From: an uncultured bacterium
Lineage (GTDB): Bacteria; Bacteroidota; Bacteroidia; Bacteroidales; JACABE01
Assembly (NCBI GenBank): GCA_903911455.1
Contig: CAIWDQ010000396.1
Location: forward strand, 1 to 11,084
Direction of reading: 5' to 3'
Length of the DNA stretch: 11,084 bases
This document shows, one piece after another, positions 9,101 through 11,084 of the stretch. How positions within the stretch are numbered: the first letter of the stretch is position 1; each line of letters starts with the position of its first letter. A program made the translations under genes and the position numbers. Under the pieces are notes generated by a model. That model was not told where the DNA came from, did no database searches, and was given only the letters and a program-made list of their open reading frames with translations.

Positions 9101-10621
9101 ACAGCATCTATTGAGTATATGGATTTAAATGGTAATTGGATTGCTTTAGGGATTCAAAATGACCCTAATGCTTCTAACTGGTATAATGTTGCTGCAGGTA
9201 CATGGACAGGGACTTCACCAACTTGGGAACTTAGTACATATAAATTAAGTAATCTAACTAATTTAGGAAATATACTTAGATTTAGGTTTATATTTAATTC
9301 CGGAACAACAGGACCAAATCTGAACGGTTGGGCTATCGATGATCTTTCTATTACTTTAGCTCCTATTCCACAAGATGGAGGTGTACTTAGTATTACAGAT
9401 CCAACTACTAATGTACTTGTAGGGGATGTTATATATCCAACAGTTTTAATTAAAAACTATGGAACTAATACATTATCTAATTTCCCATTGTATTATAAGG
9501 TTGGTAATAATACACCAGTGACTGATACTTATACAGGAGTTCCTATTGCACCGGGTTCGACATCAGCACCATTTGTATTCTCTACACCTATTACTATAAC
9601 TCCTACTCCAAGTCCATTTACAATCTGTGCCTTTACTCAGGTTGTAGGTGACTTCTATACCAATAATGATGGTAACTGTAAAATAATAACAGTAAATCCA
9701 GCAATGAAAGATGTTGGTATTTCAGAAATTATATTACCTGATACCTTAGTTGCAACAAATTCTACTGTTAAAATAAAAGTAGTTTTAAGAAACTATGGTA
9801 CTTCTACTATTACTTCTGTCCCTATTACATATCAAAGAAACCCACAGCCTGCAGTTACAGAAACTTGGACTGGTACTTTGAAACCTGTAGGCACACCTGG
9901 AGGACTTGATACTATCCAGTTTACATTTACAAGCACATTTGTAGCTCCTGCCGGGTCTTCATTTAATGTATGCTCATGGACTACATTAACTAATGATGCA
10001 TATTCACCAAATGACAAAACTTGCAAGACTATTCATTTATGCTCGGTGCCTTCTGGTGCTGCTGCAATATCAAATGTCTCTAATCCTGGAAACCATAATA
10101 TTTTAACAGCAGGTCAGAATATTATTTTTACAGTAAATAAAGTAAATTTAGCAACATCATATTTATGGACTTGTACTTATCCTGGCGCTGTTATTACTCC
10201 TGGATTACCAAATGATACCTCTGTTACTGTTACATTTAATAGTGTCGGTTCTTCTGGTGCTTTTGTATTAAAAGTTAGTGGTGTTAATGCTTGTGGAGTT
10301 GGAAATCCTTCTCCATCCTATACACTTAATATTACTGTTGGAATCGAAGAAGATGCACTTGCAAATATGTGGCTTGGACAGAATATACCTAACCCAACTA
10401 ATGGATTAACTAAAATTGAATATTATGTACCATTATCTGGTGAAATTAAGTTCAATGTAGTTGATATTTTAGGTCGAAATGTATATTCAAGACAAGAGAA
10501 AGTATCTACAGGTAAACATTCAATGGATCTTCATTTAACTGATCTTCCTGCAGGTGTTTATTATTATTCTCTCGAATTTAAAGACAAACGACTTGTTAAT
10601 AAATTAATATTAACTAAGTAA
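122..10621 (+). CDS. Giant multidomain T9SS-secreted surface protein, probable adhesin
   Basis: This 3499-residue protein is complete, with a TAA stop at 10619-10621. It carries a Sec signal peptide (residues 1-25, VSA before Q26) and a C-terminal type A T9SS sorting domain (about 3407-3499), so it should cross the inner membrane by Sec and the outer membrane by T9SS. Between them lie two MAM/jelly-roll-like domains (28-216, 2899-3082), an Fn3-like domain (218-330), ten CARDB-like domains, two right-handed beta-helices (447-895, 1597-2038), three Ig-like domains (two carrying insertions), one GEVED domain (2629-2781) and one PKD-like domain (3308-3406). Each CARDB copy has a KN-x-G-like turn early and an ND pair near its end. 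No protease, glycosidase or other catalytic motif was recognised, so adhesion or a structural role at the surface is an inference from architecture. The alternative start at 140 (MKKF...) gives a more compact signal peptide and is equally plausible. No partner gene is visible; a terminator follows after 16 bases, so the gene ends its transcript. Confidence 0.95.
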   Translation: MNKIYIMKKFMLFAFAFLLTTFVSAQSVVVFHENFELPSLGDSLISSADSLGTPTTNFRPWAISTNLFREGLRADTNTLQPNKTIYLTSSSFSTVGNTYVILSFSQICKLFFSDGGFIEVSTDNGVTWITLTPSQYLGTGTMIQNKFSENAYTNWLPGDTLTKPNNTWWKDEQFDISAIAANQTNVKIRFRYFSTGSVSSAGRYGWILDNIKVTASPCELNPPTVNPYALVQGNISTGGPYTISTYAKDYSRIDSVYVQYQVGSAPYVNLRMNKLATPVYPNDSAYSIGIPFPGWGKIVNYRIFAVDSSCANVQGVAPATGNYTFTTVYTGTGLPLDAGVTQITAPSGAGMLVGTPVVVKANLKNFGTHVLRKATFKTLCNGLVYSTIRLDSLVQNAVSLNDTAAIITGLTPGLYTLKVWAEQPNDSLDQNNINDTAYSSFFVCSSLFNGNYTIGGTPGPNNYPTFNAALTGLVSCGVSGPTVFNVAPGTYNEQLVFPAIPGTSAVNTVTFQAANGDSTSVILTNNATTAATNYLVSFSGGQYITFKSMTFSPTNSAYSASVRINANSNLLSFLNNVFVAASASTDTLIRNNTGIASSSLTFMRNYFKGGKVGLSLTGVSTSSLCQNIVIKYNTFYNQATRPAYFQFINALDFGYNYINNDALVTTGDGMYIVNLLNQWKFYNNRFIYASGTRLFSIWSCSGTSGNEAIFANNQLSLSGAGALHMVDFAGGCSYIKFIFNNFNGNSTNATYNLFWLNNANGANSYLYFENNIFKCSGTGVGNLMNVGYANAIPGNNIVFDYNDYFTSKTTFGTINPTTAANFTAWKALTGQDASSLNIDPYFTSNTDLHEANGLLWKAGTSGSNGVFLTNAPVDIDGQSRPDPPCIGSDEFVPPPFDASAQLILSPIGACGLSSAETVKVVLKNVGSAIIPLDSLKVTYGIVNSSGSIVDVIIPETVHKQFAIGDTIQYTFLTKRDMNVTNYHRDSIYTFKAWTILVNDLNAINDSTSMGVASYYLPPAPTYDPVPPIPYGTTGVTVHVHTYGYPVKWFHTPTGGTSFYTDTTYTTGYMYLSDTSYLQTQTGYLLNTIVGTGTNVNTTTTYPTPYGQWYNGSKEQYLILASELVALGVQPGPIQSLGFNLVSAYTGTPMNNYTIKIGSSALSALTTSFVNGLTTVYTSTTPLTPTVGWNQYTFSTPFVWDGVSNIVVENCFDNYPNGYTTNGVVYNSTTSFNSCLYYYSDGGGVCPYATGTTSTLRPNMRLMSTFTGCTSTRSQLALNVMPRPARDPALKAATVPYQGCGMGLTPVTIKIYNIGYDTIKPTSGLQAYYNVNNGANIATENITNLTIKPNDTAYYTFNTQADLSAHVTTMSYKIHAYVQMSNLNDNPNHQNDSVTSASIGSLYTPYPPTVQDITIPFGYPASLTAIINGSDTLWWYSALTGGSLLWGPGSGTGTFQTTYLFGDTTFYAEASKGCHGLRSPLHVHVGPPPQVDASMTGVTSPIGSVNSGVSVPVKARLKNSGLIALTSAQIGWNINGGPITNYSWTGNLAPGTDTNITLTTMNFFPGYYCVKAWSYLPNSIADQIPFNDTTYNCFNACLHGTYTIGDTTGGVQRDFPNFTTAVTTLRAGGVCNNVTFLVDTGLYTEQIKIPKLMGSSSTNTVTFKPAINANNDSTKVRLQYGPSSTANYTVKLDSANYIIFQNMSIITTGSSYGHVVELAHGASYNTFTNNVIQSPSIASSFFAGIYSDSTIMTNNYNTFTNNRILNSYYGIYLYGISSSIKAKGNYISGNDINGFYFGGIYSSYQDSLMIKKNKLTSVVSSGNAYGIYLNYVTNAIEVTKNQLVLNNSGTYNGMYFNNCSSTDPARGFIANNTVSVTGGITSSVSSGLNSVNSSYLNFMANSFNVGVISTSGRTLYVNGGGHLKLFDNNFVNSGGGFAYYMSTATSVDTADYNNIYSTGTNLAYWTSNQTSLSNLKASANGNELHSIALDPVFISPTNLHLASTNLSATGKYLSSVTNDIDGKIRAIIPTIGAVEVSLLHNDFGVISVLFPNPTENENANINVKCIIKNFGLDTKTQIPVHFKINGGLTVYSTTVLDTVPPGTTDIVTFPINQNFIVPAGANTIKAYTSLGGDSNTFNDTVTKAFYGNPLYDAQLVSMQQINGGCNLTTDTVRITIKNNGINQINGGLRAYYQVLGSSFVANEIVPSVINSGSTLTYKFNTPVGLFATAYDSAYTINAWVKLLGDNISFNDSASIVVASLHTPPSPVVSNVTVPYAAPATLTAVSPSNDQNYWYAAQTGTTQLGSGNTYITPYLYNTTTYYVESKSGADVIVGAGTINQSYPFNANYGYSRSASIYQSNEIGRNGLISQLQWQVATSSPTSVPVKIYIKQVSPSTTNLTSQTWANLISGAALVYSGTNTFNSLGWNNINLNVPFTYSSGNLIVLCEANYGSGGSSSYPIFYGSSTTNSTHEFFTQNITPPTSAGTLGNTRPNIRVLLSQPGCTSARVPLIANVNPQPSIDAGVVAITAPSTAVNLTTHEAISVNVKNYGLAPINGGFYIDFQIDNGPIVSELRPNDTILSNATKSITLTHTGDFGLNGVTYNIKAWTVLSNDATALNDSASKTVTNNPPVYCISAATSTAGSDIGNVNFAGINNGVAAPVLGNNMATGTYSNFTSTVAPGVVIPGFTYTMTVSLITTLNTMPTGKCNVYIDYNRNGVWDATDLAGTITFTTASNVMPVQISIPSTASIGLTRMRVVFDQNNIAPACNTYTTGETEDYTLAIIPPITNDAGIPSINTPTKFISYGPLLNISPRVLVRNYGTDSLGSVSVNVNINGINLPSQQFYFNPKVALDTNNLLLNPMPINFGWNNLTVYTSNPNGGIPQDNNFINDTIHLRFFKEYSTSPAYNDDFETNYYWYVPDTSGGTPINNLWAQGTPNKSVINYSHGGSGKAWVTDLTNNYPNSNKSYLYSPAFNISTNAPDSLKFWQWRQLGTGATASIEYMDLNGNWIALGIQNDPNASNWYNVAAGTWTGTSPTWELSTYKLSNLTNLGNILRFRFIFNSGTTGPNLNGWAIDDLSITLAPIPQDGGVLSITDPTTNVLVGDVIYPTVLIKNYGTNTLSNFPLYYKVGNNTPVTDTYTGVPIAPGSTSAPFVFSTPITITPTPSPFTICAFTQVVGDFYTNNDGNCKIITVNPAMKDVGISEIILPDTLVATNSTVKIKVVLRNYGTSTITSVPITYQRNPQPAVTETWTGTLKPVGTPGGLDTIQFTFTSTFVAPAGSSFNVCSWTTLTNDAYSPNDKTCKTIHLCSVPSGAAAISNVSNPGNHNILTAGQNIIFTVNKVNLATSYLWTCTYPGAVITPGLPNDTSVTVTFNSVGSSGAFVLKVSGVNACGVGNPSPSYTLNITVGIEEDALANMWLGQNIPNPTNGLTKIEYYVPLSGEIKFNVVDILGRNVYSRQEKVSTGKHSMDLHLTDLPAGVYYYSLEFKDKRLVNKLILTK
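203..769 (+). other. MAM/jelly-roll-like domain 1 (residues 28-216)
   Basis: The domain opens with FHENFE and closes with GWILDNIKV (W206, D209, N210). This is the usual frame of the concanavalin-like or MAM-like jelly-rolls in Bacteroidota secreted proteins: an early NFE/DFE and a final W-x-(I/L)-D-(D/N)-I strand. It also has EVSTDNGVTW, common in this group. These domains are often thought to bind carbohydrate or protein; no ligand can be read from the sequence. It resembles the second jelly-roll at 8816-9367. Confidence 0.7.
773..1111 (+). other. Fn3-like beta-sandwich (residues 218-330)
   Basis: This segment begins with a proline-rich NPPTVNPY and has alternating strands, including a Y-R-I-F-A-V-D strand near its end, as in fibronectin type III-like domains. 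It links jelly-roll 1 to the first CARDB copy. The family call rests on overall pattern and is the weakest of the domain assignments. Confidence 0.4.
1124..2806 (+). other. CARDB1 plus right-handed beta-helix 1 (residues 335-895)
   Basis: CARDB1 (335-446) starts at LDAGV, has LKNFG and ends with NDTAYSSFFVC. The beta-helix (447-895) starts with GNYTIGG and a PTFNAAL segment that leads into the coil region. Its coils recur about every 20-30 residues with N-N or x-N-x-F turns (LNNVF, RNYF, YNTF, YNYI, YNNRF, ANNQL, FNNF, ENNIF, DYNDY), as expected for an asparagine ladder. It closes with a DIDGQSRPDPPCIGSDE cap, a common end for this type of helix. No acidic catalytic cluster typical of pectate lyases or polygalacturonases was seen. 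Confidence 0.75.
2807..3970 (+). other. CARDB2 plus Ig1 with nested insertion (residues 896-1283)
   Basis: CARDB2 (about 896-1016) has an early GACGLS cysteine, LKNVG and INDST. Ig1 begins near 1017 (PPAPTYDP) and contains KWFHTPTGG, the W-(F/Y)-x...GG pattern of CHU_C-associated Ig domains. After SYLQTQTGY (Y1083) the domain is broken by a module at about 1084-1266 (bases 3371-3919), then resumes with GCTSTRSQLALNVMPRP. The inserted module has IVGTGT, EQYLILASEL, a GWNQYTF strand, PFVWDGVSNIVVENC and RPNMRL. It reads as a separate jelly-roll-like beta-sandwich. Confidence 0.7.
3971..4588 (+). other. CARDB3 plus uninterrupted Ig2 (residues 1284-1489)
   Basis: CARDB3 (1284-1402) has QGCGMGL, IYNIG and QNDSV. 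Ig2 (1403-1489) has LWWYSALTGG, then DTTFYAEASKGCHGLRSPLH with no insertion between the FYAEAS strand and the GC turn. Ig2 therefore shows the ancestral outline against which the insertions in Ig1 and Ig3 can be placed. Confidence 0.7.
4589..6235 (+). other. CARDB4 plus right-handed beta-helix 2 (residues 1490-2038)
   Basis: CARDB4 (1490-1596) has LKNSG, CVKAW and FNDTTYNCFNAC. The helix (1597-2038) opens with GTYTIGD, PNFTTAV and NTVTFKP, closely parallel to the opening of helix 1 (NYTIGG, PTFNAAL, NTVTFQA). Asparagine turns repeat through it (FTNNVI, FTNNRI, KGNYI, KKNKL, TKNQL, IANNTV, MANSF, FDNNF, DYNNI). The cap NDIDGKIRAIIPTIGAVE matches the cap of helix 1 in type. The two CARDB-helix blocks look like copies of one another. 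Confidence 0.75.
6236..7672 (+). other. CARDB5, CARDB6 and Ig3 with nested insertion (residues 2039-2517)
   Basis: CARDB5 (2039-2146) has IKNFG and FNDTV. CARDB6 (2147-2260) has GGCNLT, IKNNG and FNDSA. Ig3 begins near 2261 with NYWYAAQTG and TTTYYVESKSG. It is broken after G2326 by a module at about 2327-2499 (bases 7100-7618) and resumes with GCTSARVPLIANVNPQP. The inserted module shares with the one in Ig1 an IVG-x-GT opening, a (S/N)E(L/I) segment, GWN, a PF strand and a closing RPN(M/I)R. Confidence 0.7.
7673..8005 (+). other. CARDB7 (residues 2518-2628)
   Basis: The copy opens with IDAGVVAITAP, has VKNYG in the middle and ends with YNIKAWTVLSND and LNDSASK. It joins the interrupted Ig3 to the GEVED domain. 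CARDB-like domains are seven-stranded beta-sandwiches that serve as spacers or cell-adhesion modules in bacterial surface proteins. Confidence 0.65.
8006..8464 (+). other. GEVED domain (residues 2629-2781)
   Basis: The domain carries YIDYNRNGVWD (D2710 to D2718) and ends with CNTYTTGETEDYTLAI. This is the signature of the GEVED family, named for its G-E-(V/T)-E-D-Y ending, and the acidic and Asn-rich loop is a plausible calcium site. GEVED domains occur in secreted Bacteroidota proteins next to CARDB and T9SS domains, and their ligand is not firmly established. Confidence 0.85.
8465..8815 (+). other. CARDB8 (residues 2782-2898)
   Basis: The copy opens with NDAGIPSINTPTKF, carries VRNYG and ends with FINDTIHLRFF. 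It is longer in its middle loop than CARDB9 and CARDB10. It links GEVED to the second jelly-roll. Confidence 0.6.
8816..9367 (+). other. MAM/jelly-roll-like domain 2 (residues 2899-3082)
   Basis: It opens with YNDDFETNYYW and has GSGKAWVTDL and SYLYSPAFN. The core strand LKFWQWRQ is followed by IEYMDLNGNW, and it closes with GWAIDDLSIT (W3070, D3073, D3074). This is the same fold type as residues 28-216 and a clearer match to the concanavalin-like class, with the full W-x-I-D-D-(I/L) ending. Ligand unknown. Confidence 0.75.
9368..10042 (+). other. CARDB9 and CARDB10 in tandem (residues 3083-3307)
   Basis: CARDB9 (3083-3195) has IKNYG and ends in TICAFTQ and NNDGNCK. CARDB10 (3196-3307) has LRNYG and ends in NVCSWTT and PNDKTCKTIHLC. 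The paired cysteines in the last two strands are placed alike in both copies and in CARDB4, so a disulfide between neighbouring strands is plausible. A small frame on the opposite strand at 9832-10026 is a shadow of this region. Confidence 0.65.
10043..10339 (+). other. PKD-like domain (residues 3308-3406)
   Basis: The segment has the PKD/Ig outline common just before T9SS tails: TAGQNIIFTV, then SYLWTCTYPGA (a Y-x-W strand), SVTVTFN, and a final ACGVGNPSPSYTLNI. PKD-like domains usually act as rigid spacers that hold the sorting domain away from the functional modules. It follows directly on the closing cysteine of CARDB10. Confidence 0.6.
10340..10618 (+). other. T9SS type A C-terminal sorting domain (residues 3407-3499)
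   Basis: The motif GQNIPNPTNG (3419-3428) corresponds to the Q-N-x-P-N-P start of type A sorting domains. It is followed by TKIEYYVP, the VVDILGRNVY strand, DLPAGVYYYSL and a final KRLVNKLILTK. All are standard elements of the roughly 80-residue domain that is recognised by the T9SS translocon and usually cleaved off when the protein is attached to the surface or released. Its length is normal and it is intact. Confidence 0.95.
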
Positions 10622-10637
10622 TATAGTCAACTAAAAC

Positions 10638-10681
10638 AGCCAATAGCCAGTAATTAAACAATTACTGGCTATTGGCTTTTT
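10638..10681 (+). terminator. Strong intrinsic terminator of the giant gene
   Basis: A perfect 17-bp inverted repeat (10639-10655 with 10660-10676, starting GCCAATAGCC) encloses a four-base AAAC loop and is followed by five T (10677-10681). One further A-T pair at the base extends it to 18 bp. It begins 16 bases after the stop codon. On the opposite strand the stem is followed by T-G-T-T-T-T, so weak bidirectional use is possible. Confidence 0.9.
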
Positions 10682-10747
10682 AAAAAGTTTGATGAGTGTG
10701 AAATTAAATAGAATGATATTAAATACTTAATTTCCCAAAAAACATGA

Positions 10748-11020
10748 AAACAAAGTATTTCCTGCATCAAACAAAGTGTTTCCTGTTCCAAACAAAGTGT
10801 TTCCTGCTCCAAACAAAGTGTTTCCTGCTCTAAACAAAATGGTTTCTGTTCCAAACAAAATGTTTTCTGCTCCAAACAAAGTGTTTCTTGCTCTAAACAA
10901 AATGTTTTCTGCTCCAAACAAAATGTTTCCTGCTTCAAACAAAGTGTTTCCTACTCCAAACAAAGTGTTTCCTGCTCCAAACAAAGTGTTTCCTACTCCA
11001 AACAAAGTGTTTCCTACACC
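10748..11020. repeat. Tandem array of thirteen 21-bp repeats
   Basis: Thirteen direct units of exactly 21 bases follow one another with no spacer and no indel. The unit core is AAACAAAGTGTTT (unit positions 1-13), followed by an 8-base C/T-rich tail near CCTGCTCC. Positions 1-7 (AAACAAA) are invariant in all thirteen. Eleven units keep the small dyad AAACA-N3-TGTTT; units 1 (10748) and 5 (10832) lose it by one base each. Units 3 and 11 equal the consensus, units 6 and 8 are identical, and units 10 and 12 are identical. Reading frames of 89-99 codons run through it on both strands, but these follow from a stop-free period divisible by three. The absence of spacers rules out a CRISPR array. Function is unknown; candidates are a minisatellite, a protein-binding array or an iteron-like element. 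Confidence 0.97.
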
Positions 11021-11084
11021 TTGCATGTTGCATCTGGTAAGAAATTTTAATTCATATAAAAGATAAGTGACATAAAATGAGAGA

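Noticed and set aside
9832..10026. 64-codon frame on the minus strand
   Set aside because: It lies wholly inside CARDB10 of the giant protein, has no domain signal, and is a shadow of the real reading frame.
10701..10733. Inverted repeat AAATTAA/TTAATTT downstream of the terminator
   Set aside because: Seven A/T pairs with a 19-base loop are too weak and too likely by chance in this composition.
10748..11020. CRISPR array
   Set aside because: Units are 21 bp and directly abut one another without unique spacers, and no cas gene is present.
10748..11020. Array of promoters on the minus strand (TTTG every 21 bases)
   Set aside because: The TA of the TAnnTTTG -7 consensus is missing in every unit, so none is a credible promoter.
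11021..11033. Direct repeat TTGCATG/TTGCAT just after the array
   Set aside because: It is two short copies only and does not match the 21-bp unit or any known site.
11077..11084. ATG at the right edge as the start of a downstream gene
   Set aside because: Only two full codons and part of a third are visible, with no promoter match before them, so it cannot be supported.

Overview
The window is almost entirely one gene. A single reading frame of 3499 codons (122-10621, + strand) encodes a giant secreted mosaic protein of a Bacteroidota bacterium. Support for that phylum: an N-terminal Sec signal peptide, a C-terminal type IX secretion (T9SS) sorting domain with the GQNIPNP motif, a GEVED domain, CARDB-type and CHU_C-type Ig modules, AT-rich DNA, no Shine-Dalgarno sequence before the start, and a match to the Bacteroidota -7 promoter element (TAnnTTTG). 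The sequence alone does not give order or genus.

Layout. 1-121: AT-rich upstream region with an 11-T run abutting a candidate -7 box (35-42) and an A-rich leader. 122-10621: the giant protein. Its modules in order are: signal peptide; MAM/jelly-roll-like domain; Fn3-like domain; CARDB1; beta-helix 1; CARDB2; Ig1 interrupted by a ~183-residue module; CARDB3; Ig2 (uninterrupted); CARDB4; beta-helix 2; CARDB5; CARDB6; Ig3 interrupted by a homologous ~173-residue module; CARDB7; GEVED; CARDB8; second jelly-roll; CARDB9; CARDB10; PKD-like domain; T9SS sorting domain. No catalytic domain was recognised, so it is best read as a surface or secreted adhesin or structural protein. 10638-10681: a perfect 17-bp hairpin followed by five T, a strong intrinsic terminator. 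10682-10747: AT-rich spacer with nothing recognisable. 10748-11020: thirteen direct 21-bp repeats without a single indel. 11021-11084: no feature that can be supported, although an ATG at 11077 could open a gene beyond the window.

The two points most worth a second look are the 21-bp array (exactly two helical turns per unit, invariant AAACAAA block, short dyad in most units, consensus without stops in all six frames) and the architecture of the giant protein. In the latter, a CARDB/beta-helix/CARDB/Ig block appears to have been duplicated, and two of three Ig domains carry a large module inserted at the same place. Only one gene is complete here, so no pathway or operon can be inferred.
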